6,441 nucleotides of DNA, taken from Pseudomonadota bacterium. Lineage in GTDB: Bacteria > Pseudomonadota > Gammaproteobacteria > Burkholderiales > Burkholderiaceae_D. Each line of letters starts with the position of its first letter. Position 1 is the first letter of the stretch. The stretch covers positions 1-6,441 of the forward strand of contig JAEZLB010000126.1 in NCBI GenBank assembly GCA_023435945.1. The letters are read 5' to 3'. Under the pieces are notes generated by a model. The model made no database searches. It saw only the letters and a program-made list of their open reading frames with translations, and had not been told where the DNA came from. This document shows, piece after piece, positions 1-6,441 of this stretch. The position numbers and the translations under genes are program-made.

Positions 1-534
1 AAATCATGGCGGCCCATCGAGCAGGCAACGATGAGTTACGGGCATGGCATGTCGGTATCGCTGCTTCAGTTGGCGCAGTCCTACATGGTTTTCGCACGGG
101 ATGGCGACATGGTTCCGGTGACTATGCGCCGTACCGGTGAAACGCCTATCGGCCAGCAAGTGGTCAGCCCGCACATTGCGCGCGAGATGCGCCGCATGCT
201 GGAAATAGCGGCAGGGCCCACCGGCACCGCGCCGCGTGCGCAGGTGGCAGGTTATCGTGTGGCAGGCAAGACCGGTACCGCCAACAAGGTGGTGGATGGC
301 AAATACGCCAACAAGTATGTTTCGTCCTTTGTCGGTTTTGCGCCGGTCTCCAATCCGCGCATTATTGTTGCCGTGATGGTGGATGAGCCATCCGGCGTGT
401 ATTACGGCGGTCTGGTTGCCGCGCCGGTGTTTGCCGGCGTCGTCGCCAATGCCTTGCGCAGCCTGAATATCCCTCCCGATTCTCCGGTCAGGGACATCAT
501 CATTCCCGCTGAAGTGATCAGGGAGGGCATATGA
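1..534 (+). CDS. ftsI: Peptidoglycan D,D-transpeptidase FtsI (PBP3), C-terminal part, 5' truncated by window edge
   Basis: This is the C-terminal 177 residues of the septal class B penicillin-binding protein, which cross-links peptidoglycan at the division site on the periplasmic side of the inner membrane. The reading frame is open from base 1 (KSWRPIEQATMSYGHGMSVS), so the gene continues upstream; an ATG at 31 is internal and not a start. The KTG triad of the penicillin-binding transpeptidase fold is at 268-276, within AGKTGTANKV. The segment YGHGMSVSLLQLAQ just before it matches the conserved YG.G.SVTPLQLA region of FtsI. The SXXK serine and the SXN motif lie in the missing part. The C-terminus ends shortly after the fold, with no PASTA domain, as is normal for proteobacterial FtsI. 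Its stop codon overlaps the murE start by 4 bp. The identity is supported by both sequence and position in the cluster. Confidence 0.97.
   Translation, partial: KSWRPIEQATMSYGHGMSVSLLQLAQSYMVFARDGDMVPVTMRRTGETPIGQQVVSPHIAREMRRMLEIAAGPTGTAPRAQVAGYRVAGKTGTANKVVDGKYANKYVSSFVGFAPVSNPRIIVAVMVDEPSGVYYGGLVAAPVFAGVVANALRSLNIPPDSPVRDIIIPAEVIREGI
522..526 (+). promoter_or_regulatory. Ribosome binding site of murE
   Basis: The run GGGAGGG at 521-527 contains a strong Shine-Dalgarno core, GGAGG. It lies 4 bases before the ATG at 531 and 7 bases before the second, adjacent ATG at 534. Spacing favours the second ATG as the main initiation codon. The site lies inside the last codons of ftsI, so murE initiation is expected to be coupled to ftsI termination. 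Confidence 0.6.
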
Positions 535-2069
535 TGAGTGTGGCGGCAAACTTCAGCGACCTGGTGGAATGGCTGCGTGCCAGATCCAGTGGTGAACATT
601 TGTCATCGGATTCGCGCCGCATTCAGCCTGGCGATATCTTCCTGGCCTATCCGGGCGATGCCAACGATGGCCGCAATTACATTGCCCAGGCCATAGAGCA
701 GGGTGCGGCAGCAGTGTTGTACGACGATGCCGGCGGATTCAGCTGGAATGAAAACTGGCGCACGCCACACCGGGCAATCAGCGGTCTCAAACAGGTGGCA
801 GGCTGGATTGCCGCCGAGTGGTATGGCAAGCCTGATACTGGGATGTATTCGGTCGCCGTCACCGGCACCAATGGCAAGACGTCCTGCACGCAATGGATTG
901 CCTGTTCGCTATCGCAACTGGGCGGTCCGGCGGCTGTGATTGGTACGCTGGGGGTGGGTCTGTATCGCCTGGGGCGGCACAGCGGGATGAATGTCACGGG
1001 TTATACGACGCCCGATGCCGTCATGCTGCAGCGCGAGCTGGCAGTGCTTCGCCGCCAGGGTTCTGCCGCACTGGCCATCGAAGCGTCTTCCATAGGACTG
1101 GACCAGGGACGCCTGAATGGCATGCATTTCGACACCGCACTGCTGACCAATCTCACGCGCGACCACCTGGATTATCACGGCACGATGGAAGCCTACGAGG
1201 CAGCCAAGGCGCGCTTGTTCGACTGGCCGGGACTGAAGCATGCCGTTATCAATCTCGACGATGCGATGGGCATGCGCCTGATGCAGAGCCTGCGCACTCC
1301 TTCTTCCCGGATGGGGCTGATGGGCTATACCGTCTCCGGTAACAGTCTCCCCGATCTGCCCATGCTGGAAGCCTCGGATATCCGCTACAGCCATACCGGA
1401 ACGGTATTCCAGTTGCGTTCGCCTGCTGGCAGCACCCAGGTAAGAACCCAACTGGTAGGGCAGTTCAACGTCAGCAATGCGCTGGGCGTGGCCGGTGTGT
1501 TGTGGGCCAAGGGCATTCCCTGGGCTGACATCATCGAGGCACTGGAGTCGCTGGAAGCGGTACCGGGACGCATGCAGCAGCTAGGCGGCCAGGAAGCGCC
1601 GCTGGTGCTCATCGATTATGCACATACGCCGGATGCCCTGGAAAAGGCGCTTGCCACGCTGCGCCAGGTGGCACAGCAGCGCAATGGCAAGTTGTGGTGC
1701 GTATTTGGGTGTGGCGGTGATCGTGATGTGGGCAAGCGCCCGGTAATGGGGCGCGTGGCTTTGAATGCCGATAGCGTAGTGGTGACCAGCGACAATCCGC
1801 GCAACGAGGACCCGGCTGCGATCATCGCGCACATCTGCGAGGGTATGCAGGTCGAGGGCGTGGAAGTTGCCGATCGCGTGCAGGTTATTGAGGACAGAGC
1901 CGCCGCCATACTGTGGGCGGTCAAGCATGCGAGCAAGACTGACGTGATCCTGCTCGCAGGCAAGGGGCATGAAGACTACCAGGAAATACGTGGCAGAAAA
2001 CTGCCCTTCCTGGATGCCGATCATGCTGCATTGGCATTGGCGTCGCGGGCGACGATGAGAGGAATATAG
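531..2069 (+). CDS. murE: UDP-N-acetylmuramoyl-L-alanyl-D-glutamate--2,6-diaminopimelate ligase (MurE)
   Basis: Cytoplasmic ATP-dependent Mur ligase that adds meso-diaminopimelate to UDP-MurNAc-L-Ala-D-Glu. It has 512 residues (E. coli MurE has 495). The three-domain layout is visible. An N-terminal UDP-binding domain carries SSDSRRIQPGDIFLA. The central ATPase has the P-loop TGTNGKT at residues 111-117 (K116) and the NLTRDHLDYHG motif, followed by K226 in YEAAKARLF, the position of the carbamylated lysine. The C-terminal domain has IDYAHTPDAL, then DNPR at 421-424, the signature for meso-DAP rather than L-lysine, and GKGHEDYQ from residue 477, which also contacts DAP in E. coli MurE. The start is either 531 or 534 (ATGATG); the Shine-Dalgarno spacing slightly favours 534. 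It overlaps ftsI by 4 bp and ends 4 bp before murF. No key residue is missing. Confidence 0.98.
   Translation: MMSVAANFSDLVEWLRARSSGEHLSSDSRRIQPGDIFLAYPGDANDGRNYIAQAIEQGAAAVLYDDAGGFSWNENWRTPHRAISGLKQVAGWIAAEWYGKPDTGMYSVAVTGTNGKTSCTQWIACSLSQLGGPAAVIGTLGVGLYRLGRHSGMNVTGYTTPDAVMLQRELAVLRRQGSAALAIEASSIGLDQGRLNGMHFDTALLTNLTRDHLDYHGTMEAYEAAKARLFDWPGLKHAVINLDDAMGMRLMQSLRTPSSRMGLMGYTVSGNSLPDLPMLEASDIRYSHTGTVFQLRSPAGSTQVRTQLVGQFNVSNALGVAGVLWAKGIPWADIIEALESLEAVPGRMQQLGGQEAPLVLIDYAHTPDALEKALATLRQVAQQRNGKLWCVFGCGGDRDVGKRPVMGRVALNADSVVVTSDNPRNEDPAAIIAHICEGMQVEGVEVADRVQVIEDRAAAILWAVKHASKTDVILLAGKGHEDYQEIRGRKLPFLDADHAALALASRATMRGI
2058..2063 (+). promoter_or_regulatory. Ribosome binding site of murF
   Basis: AGAGGA lies 10 bases upstream of the murF ATG at 2074 and inside the last codons of murE. 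The spacing is slightly long but acceptable, and it supports 2074 as the start. Confidence 0.5.
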
Positions 2070-2073
2070 ACGG

Positions 2074-3450
2074 ATGAAATCATCGCTGTCCGAAATCAAA
2101 CCATGGCTGTCCGGTGCTTACCTGCCAGCCGATGCGTCGTTCGATGGCGTGTCCACCAATAGCAAGACCGTGCAGGCAGGGAATCTGTTCTTTGCGCTGC
2201 GCGGCGAACTTTTTGATGCACACGACTTCATCGATGAGGTCACGGCGGCCGGCGCGGCAGCCGTGATCGTGGAGAAGACGCCCAAGAACACGAAGATCCC
2301 TGCCTTGGTGGTGCCTGATACCAAAGTGGCTTTGCAGGAATTGGGACAAAGCTGGCGCCGGAAATTTTCCTTTCCGGTAGTGGGGGTGACCGGCAGCAAT
2401 GGCAAGACCACGGTCAAGGAAATGATTGCAGCGATACTCGCAGCCGAATATGGAGACGGCAATTACCTGGCGACGCGTGGCAATCTGAACAACGACCTGG
2501 GTGTGCCGCTGACCTTGTTGCGCGCAGAAGCGTCGCACAAGGCGGCGGTGATCGAGATGGGCATGAACCATCCGGGCGAGATCGCCTTGCTGGCTGCCAT
2601 TGCACAGCCCACGATAGGACTGGTGAACAATGCACAGCGTGAGCACTTGGAATTCATGCATAGCGTGGAAGCGGTCGCCAAGGAAAACGGTGCCGTGATC
2701 AGCAGTTTGCCGCCGGATGGCATTGCCGTGTTCCCCGCGGACGATACCTACGCGCCGCTCTGGAAGGCCAACGCGAAGGCATCGGGCAAGCGCAAGATCC
2801 TGAGCTTTGGCTTGTCAGGTGACGCCAGCGTCACTTGTATCTACCAGCCTACGGAAATCGGTAGTGATATGCAGGTGAAAGTCGGCGACAGATCTTTTCC
2901 ACTGCGCCTGTCGGTGTTCGGTGCGCACAACGTACGCAATGCGCTCGCGGCGATCGCCTGCGGACTGGCGCTGGGAATACGGCGTAACGTCATCGTCCGG
3001 GCGCTGGAAGGCTTCGTGCCGGTCAGCGGACGTTTGCAGCGCAAGGCGGCGAAGAATGGCGCAGTCGTGATCGACGATACCTATAACGCGAACCCGGATT
3101 CGGTGCGCGCGGCCATCGATGTACTCGCACAGGCCCGTTCGCCGCGTGTGTTGGTGCTGGGCGATATGGGGGAGGTGGGCAGCGAAGGCCGCCAGTTCCA
3201 TACCGAAATCGGCGCCTATGCGCGTGGTCGTGGCATTGAGCATTTATTCACGCTGGGTGAGCTGGCAATCCATACCAGCGGTGCTTTCGGTGCGCGCGCA
3301 AGGCATGCGAAAGATATGGAAGAGTTGAAGCAGGCGGTGTCTACCATAACAACTGCCGAGACGACGGTGCTGGTGAAAGGCTCGCGTTTCATGAAGATGG
3401 AGCGTCTGGTGCAGCATCTGTGTGACGAACCTATGAAAGAGAGCCACTGA
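2074..3450 (+). CDS. murF: UDP-N-acetylmuramoyl-tripeptide--D-alanyl-D-alanine ligase (MurF)
   Basis: Cytoplasmic Mur ligase that joins D-Ala-D-Ala to UDP-MurNAc-tripeptide and so completes the pentapeptide that MraY uses next. Its 458 residues are close to the E. coli length of 452. The N-terminal domain has the MurF-type segment [21 protein letters not shown]. The ATPase domain has the P-loop TGSNGKTT at 106-113 (K111), [11 protein letters not shown] from 139, and [10 protein letters not shown] with E161, a MurF hallmark. [18 protein letters not shown] corresponds to the HLE...VAKAKGE region of E. coli MurF. The C-terminal domain has [10 protein letters not shown] at 334-343, LGDMGEVG from 362 and VLVKGSR with K435. 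These MurF-specific motifs exclude MurC, MurD and MurE. It starts 4 bp after murE in a different reading frame and ends 1 bp before mraY. Confidence 0.98.
   Translation: MKSSLSEIKPWLSGAYLPADASFDGVSTNSKTVQAGNLFFALRGELFDAHDFIDEVTAAGAAAVIVEKTPKNTKIPALVVPDTKVALQELGQSWRRKFSFPVVGVTGSNGKTTVKEMIAAILAAEYGDGNYLATRGNLNNDLGVPLTLLRAEASHKAAVIEMGMNHPGEIALLAAIAQPTIGLVNNAQREHLEFMHSVEAVAKENGAVISSLPPDGIAVFPADDTYAPLWKANAKASGKRKILSFGLSGDASVTCIYQPTEIGSDMQVKVGDRSFPLRLSVFGAHNVRNALAAIACGLALGIRRNVIVRALEGFVPVSGRLQRKAAKNGAVVIDDTYNANPDSVRAAIDVLAQARSPRVLVLGDMGEVGSEGRQFHTEIGAYARGRGIEHLFTLGELAIHTSGAFGARARHAKDMEELKQAVSTITTAETTVLVKGSRFMKMERLVQHLCDEPMKESH
3436..3443 (+). promoter_or_regulatory. Probable weak ribosome binding site of mraY
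   Basis: The purine run AAAGAGAG lies 8 bases before the mraY ATG at 3452, inside the 3' end of murF. It is only a partial Shine-Dalgarno match, so reinitiation by ribosomes finishing murF (stop at 3448-3450) probably contributes. Confidence 0.35.
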
Positions 3451-3451
3451 C

Positions 3452-4621
3452 ATGCTGCTCTGGCTGGCACAATTTTTTCAGGAAGAACTGGGCCCGATGC
3501 GGCTCTTCAATTTCATTACCTTCCGCGCGGTTTTCGCGACCATTACTGCGTTGCTGATCGGTTTGCTGTTCGGGCCTGCTGTCATCCGCATGCTGACCCG
3601 ATTGAAGGTCGGGCAGGCTGTGCGCCAGAACGGTCCGGAGACCCACCTGATCAAGCAGGGTACGCCGACCATGGGCGGAGCATTGATCCTGATTGCGATT
3701 GCAATATCGACGTTGTTGTGGATGGATTTCACCAATCGCTTCGTATGGATAGTGCTGGTGGTAACGCTGGGTTTCGGCGTGATCGGATGGGTCGATGATT
3801 ACCGCAAGGTGGTCTACAAGGATCCCAAGGGCATGCCTTCGGGTGAAAAATACTTCTGGCAATCGCTGATCGGTTTGCTGGCTGCACTCTATCTGGCTTT
3901 CTCCGTATCGGGGCCGACCAATGTGGAAGTATGGGAGTTGTTCGTTCAATGGGTGCAGTCGGGTTTCCGCATGGACCTGCCACCCAAGGCTGACCTGATC
4001 GTTCCTTTCTTCAAGACCATCAGCTATCCGCTGGGTGTCTGGGGCTTCATTGCGCTGACATATTTTGTGATCGTGGGCACCAGTAACGCTGTCAACTTGA
4101 CCGACGGACTGGATGGCTTGGCCATCATGCCGACCGTCATGGTGGGGTCGGCACTGGGTTTGATTGCCTATCTGACCGGCAGTGCGACCTACGCGAAATA
4201 CTTGTTCATCCCGCACATTCCCGGCGCCGGAGAATTACTGATCTTCTGCGGTGCGATGGCAGGAGCAGGATTGGCTTTTCTCTGGTTTAACGCCCATCCC
4301 GCGCAGGTATTCATGGGTGACGTGGGTGCGCTGGCATTGGGTGCCGCCCTCGGTACCATTGCCGTGATCACGCGCCAGGAAATTGTGCTCTTTATCATGG
4401 GCGGCGTGTTCGTGGTGGAAACGCTGTCGGTGATGATACAGGTGATGTACTTCAAATATACCAAGATGCGCTTCGGCGAAGGCCGGCGCATCCTGTTGAT
4501 GGCCCCCCTGCATCATCACTATGAGAAAAAAGGCTGGAAAGAAACGCAGGTGGTGGTTCGCTTCTGGATCATCACCATGATGCTGGTGCTGTTTGGATTG
4601 TCGACGCTGAAACTGAGATGA
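3452..4621 (+). CDS. mraY: Phospho-N-acetylmuramoyl-pentapeptide-transferase (MraY)
   Basis: Polytopic inner-membrane enzyme that transfers phospho-MurNAc-pentapeptide from UDP to undecaprenyl phosphate, making lipid I, the first membrane step of peptidoglycan synthesis. It has 389 residues against 360 in E. coli. Hydrophobic helices alternate with conserved cytoplasmic loops. Visible motifs are GTPTMGG near 70-76, VDDYRK with the catalytic-site aspartates D115 and D116, [11 protein letters not shown] with D218 and D221, [11 protein letters not shown] with H282 and D290 (equivalent to E. coli D267), and APLHHHYE with H354-H356. Most of the extra length is at about 154-182, after the fourth helix, plus about six residues before the HHH motif. 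The start at 3452 gives the usual MLLWLAQ-type N-terminus; an internal ATG at 3497 (M16) has AGGAAG upstream but would cut conserved residues. It follows murF by 1 bp and overlaps murD by 4 bp. Confidence 0.98.
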   Translation: MLLWLAQFFQEELGPMRLFNFITFRAVFATITALLIGLLFGPAVIRMLTRLKVGQAVRQNGPETHLIKQGTPTMGGALILIAIAISTLLWMDFTNRFVWIVLVVTLGFGVIGWVDDYRKVVYKDPKGMPSGEKYFWQSLIGLLAALYLAFSVSGPTNVEVWELFVQWVQSGFRMDLPPKADLIVPFFKTISYPLGVWGFIALTYFVIVGTSNAVNLTDGLDGLAIMPTVMVGSALGLIAYLTGSATYAKYLFIPHIPGAGELLIFCGAMAGAGLAFLWFNAHPAQVFMGDVGALALGAALGTIAVITRQEIVLFIMGGVFVVETLSVMIQVMYFKYTKMRFGEGRRILLMAPLHHHYEKKGWKETQVVVRFWIITMMLVLFGLSTLKLR

Positions 4622-6102
4622 ACTATCAAGGCAAACAGGTTCTGGTGCTGGGGCTCGGAGAGTCCGGCCTGGCAATGGTGCAATGGCTGGCCCGTTGCGG
4701 CGCTGCCGTCCGCGTAGCCGATACGCGTGAAGCGCCTGATCGCCTGCCGGTTTTACGTGAAAGTGTTCCTGCCGCCGAATTCGTTAGCGGCGAATTTGTG
4801 CCCGCGTTGCTGGACAACATGGACTTTGTTGCCCTGAGTCCGGGTCTTGCGCCCAACCGCGACTTGTCGGCCCTGTTGCCTGCTGCGGAAGAGCGCGGCA
4901 TCCCGGTATGGGGCGAAATAGAGCTGTTCGCGCAGGCGCTGGCAGCCTTGCGTGAAGAGCGTGCTTACGTGCCCAAGCTCATCGCGATTACGGGAACCAA
5001 TGGCAAGACGACGGTCACCAGTTTGACCGGCTTGTTATGCAAGCGCGCCGGATTGACGGTACAAATCGCCGGCAATATCAGTCCCGCTGCGCTGGATGTA
5101 CTACGCGACGCACTGGACAAGGATGAATTGCCGCAGGTATGGGTGCTGGAACTCTCCAGCTTCCAGTTGCACAGTACCTATTCGCTGAATGCCGATGCCG
5201 CCACAGTGCTGAACGTGACGCAGGATCATCTGGACTGGCATGGCGACATGGAAAGTTATGCGGCGGACAAGGCACGCATTTTCGGTATCGATACGGTACG
5301 CGTACTGAATCGCGACGACAAGGCCGTGATGAGCATGGCGACACCGCAAGCCAGCGTGATGAGCTTCGGTACCGATGCTCCCGATCGGCCGGAATGCTTT
5401 GGTCTGGTTAATGAGAATGGCATGCATTGGCTGGCCATGGCCGTGTCACATGATGAAGGTGAACGCAAGCGCCGCCGCAAAGATGAAGCGGAGCCGCAGA
5501 TAAGTGTCAATCGCCTGATGCCGGCAGATGCCTTGCGCATTCGCGGTCTGCATAACGCCAGCAATGCGCTGGCTGCCCTCGCGTTGTGCCGCGCGATTGG
5601 GTTGCCGCTTGCGCCCTTGCTGCATGGCTTGCGTGAATATCAGGGCGAGCCACATCGTGTTGAACTGGTTACCACGATAAGCGGAGTCGAGTACTACGAC
5701 GACAGTAAAGGCACCAATGTCGGTGCGACCGTTGCTGCGATGAATGGTCTGGGCGCCAGCCTCTCCGGGCGGCTGATACTGATTGCCGGTGGCGATGGCA
5801 AAGGGCAGGATTTTGGTCCGCTGGCGGCGGGCGTGGCGCGTTATGCACGGGGTGTGCTGTTGATCGGTCGCGATGCGGGCCGCATTCGCGAGGCACTTTG
5901 CGAAAGCAGCGTAGCGTTGATCGATTGCGAATCGCTGGAACAGGCTGTCGACAAGGCGGCAGAGATTGCGCAGGCCGGCGATGCCGTATTGCTGTCGCCT
6001 GCCTGTGCCAGCCTGGACATGTTCCGCAATTATGCCCATCGCGCGCAAGTATTTATCGATGCGGTCAGAGAAGTGGCCTTGGCACGCGGTGAGGTGACCT
6101 GA
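4618..6102 (+). CDS. murD: UDP-N-acetylmuramoyl-L-alanine--D-glutamate ligase (MurD)
   Basis: Cytoplasmic ATP-dependent ligase that adds D-glutamate to UDP-MurNAc-L-alanine, the step before MurE. The N-terminal Rossmann-like domain opens with [17 protein letters not shown]. The ATPase domain has TGTNGKTT at 125-132 (K130, E. coli K115), ELSSFQL with E178 (E157), [11 protein letters not shown] with H204 (H183), and K218 in AADKARIF (the carbamylated K198). The C-terminal domain has [11 protein letters not shown] with K364 (K319), [11 protein letters not shown], and [12 protein letters not shown]. Its 494 residues exceed the E. coli 438. Part of the excess is a charged insertion at about 278-293 ([16 protein letters not shown]), in the central domain just before the [16 protein letters not shown] segment. 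The ATG overlaps the mraY stop in ATGA, and no clear Shine-Dalgarno sequence precedes it. The 3' end overlaps ftsW by one base. Confidence 0.98.
   Translation: MNYQGKQVLVLGLGESGLAMVQWLARCGAAVRVADTREAPDRLPVLRESVPAAEFVSGEFVPALLDNMDFVALSPGLAPNRDLSALLPAAEERGIPVWGEIELFAQALAALREERAYVPKLIAITGTNGKTTVTSLTGLLCKRAGLTVQIAGNISPAALDVLRDALDKDELPQVWVLELSSFQLHSTYSLNADAATVLNVTQDHLDWHGDMESYAADKARIFGIDTVRVLNRDDKAVMSMATPQASVMSFGTDAPDRPECFGLVNENGMHWLAMAVSHDEGERKRRRKDEAEPQISVNRLMPADALRIRGLHNASNALAALALCRAIGLPLAPLLHGLREYQGEPHRVELVTTISGVEYYDDSKGTNVGATVAAMNGLGASLSGRLILIAGGDGKGQDFGPLAAGVARYARGVLLIGRDAGRIREALCESSVALIDCESLEQAVDKAAEIAQAGDAVLLSPACASLDMFRNYAHRAQVFIDAVREVALARGEVT
6091..6097 (+). promoter_or_regulatory. Ribosome binding site of ftsW
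   Basis: GAGGTGA, a full match to the core of the consensus Shine-Dalgarno sequence, lies in the last codons of murD, 4 bases before the ATG at 6102 (6 bases counting from GAGGT). It fixes 6102 as the likely ftsW start in preference to the internal ATGs at 6180 and 6183. Confidence 0.6.
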
Positions 6103-6441
6103 TGCAATTGAGGCTGCCATCCTTGTTCTCGTCCTCTGCGCCAGCGGTGAGCCTGGGCAGCGTGTCTGCACGCTCCCGCATGATGGACTACGACAAGCCG
6201 CTGGTCTTTGTGGCCTTGCTGCTGCTGTTGTTCGGACTGGTGATGGTGTACTCCGCCTCGATTGCCTTGCCTGATTCGCCGAAGTACGCCGGATATAGTC
6301 ATATGCACTTTCTGCAGCGTCAGCTTGTTTACATAGGCATGGGGTTGTTTGCCGGTTACTGCATATTTCGTGTGCCGGTCGCTACATGGCAGAAGGTGGC
6401 GCCTTATCTTTTCCTGCTGGCCTTGTTGTTGCTGGCGCTGG
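6102..6441 (+). CDS. ftsW: Septal peptidoglycan glycosyltransferase FtsW (SEDS family), N-terminal part, 3' truncated by window edge
   Basis: First 113 residues of the SEDS-family polymerase that, with FtsI, builds septal peptidoglycan from lipid II in the inner membrane. The frame is open to the window end. A cytoplasmic N-terminal tail of about 28 residues, rich in serine with R24 and R26, precedes DYDKPLVF, the usual FtsW entry into the first membrane helix (about 34-53, ending GLVMVYSAS). A periplasmic loop follows, IALPDSPKYAGYSHMHF, then a second helix (about 74-89) and the beginning of a third (about 101-113). The VMVYSAS segment is typical of SEDS proteins; position after murD favours FtsW over its homologue RodA. 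The start is chosen by the Shine-Dalgarno GAGGTGA and the TGATG junction with murD; ATGs at 6180 and 6183 (M27, M28) are alternatives. The catalytic aspartate lies beyond the window. Confidence 0.95.
   Translation, partial: MQLRLPSLFSSSAPAVSLGSVSARSRMMDYDKPLVFVALLLLLFGLVMVYSASIALPDSPKYAGYSHMHFLQRQLVYIGMGLFAGYCIFRVPVATWQKVAPYLFLLALLLLAL

Noticed and set aside
4..549. Minus-strand open frame (181 codons) opposite ftsI
   Set aside because: Antisense to the KTG-containing transpeptidase region; composition is His/Arg-rich and no protein family is recognisable.
893..1342. Plus-strand open frame (149 codons) inside murE in another frame
   Set aside because: The murE frame carries all expected motifs over this interval; the alternative frame has no domain and no convincing ribosome binding site.
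3497..3499. Alternative mraY start at M16 with AGGAAG upstream at 3480-3485
   Set aside because: It would remove the conserved N-terminal LLWLAQ segment, and spacing of 11 bases is long. The ATG at 3452 is one base after the murF stop and fits the family.
3431..4216. Long minus-strand open frame (261 codons) across the start of mraY
   Set aside because: It is antisense to an unambiguous MraY and its translation is rich in His, Gln and Arg with no recognisable domain, as expected from the complement of a GC-rich hydrophobic gene.
5446..6171. Long minus-strand open frame (241 codons) across the 3' half of murD
   Set aside because: Antisense to the conserved C-terminal MurD domain; low-complexity composition and no motif. 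Treated as a shadow of murD.
1..6441. Possible mobile element, CRISPR array, RNA gene, or novel accessory system
   Set aside because: The window is almost entirely occupied by six core dcw genes with intact motifs; there is no non-coding stretch above four bases and no direct or inverted repeat array was noticed.

Overview
This window is a continuous stretch of a dcw (division and cell wall) cluster. It lies entirely on the + strand and is almost fully coding. In order it holds the 3' end of ftsI (PBP3 transpeptidase), complete murE, murF, mraY and murD, and the 5' end of ftsW. This is the classical dcw order. No gene outside that order is inserted, and there is no RNA gene, mobile element, CRISPR array or large repeat.

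The genes are packed so tightly that no room is left for internal promoters or terminators between them. ftsI/murE and mraY/murD share 4-bp ATGA overlaps. murD/ftsW share one base in TGATG. murF and mraY are one base apart, and murE and murF are four bases apart. The window therefore looks like the middle of one polycistronic message with translationally coupled genes. The operon promoter and its end lie outside.

The organism is very probably a Gram-negative betaproteobacterium of the Burkholderiales, perhaps near Oxalobacteraceae (family-level placement is tentative). The grounds are the moderately high GC content, the meso-diaminopimelate signature DNPR in MurE, the 389-residue MraY with an extra segment after TM4 as remembered from Burkholderia-type MraY, the enlarged MurD, and the FtsW N-terminus with the segment YSASIALPDSPKYA.

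Together the genes cover a large part of peptidoglycan precursor synthesis and septal wall building. MurD adds D-Glu to UDP-MurNAc-L-Ala, MurE adds meso-DAP, MurF adds D-Ala-D-Ala, and MraY moves the phospho-MurNAc-pentapeptide onto undecaprenyl phosphate to give lipid I. FtsW and FtsI are the septal glycosyltransferase and transpeptidase that use lipid II. All key catalytic motifs checked are present and no gene looks broken. I found no sign of a novel system; the findings are modest points about family-specific insertions, start sites and gene coupling.
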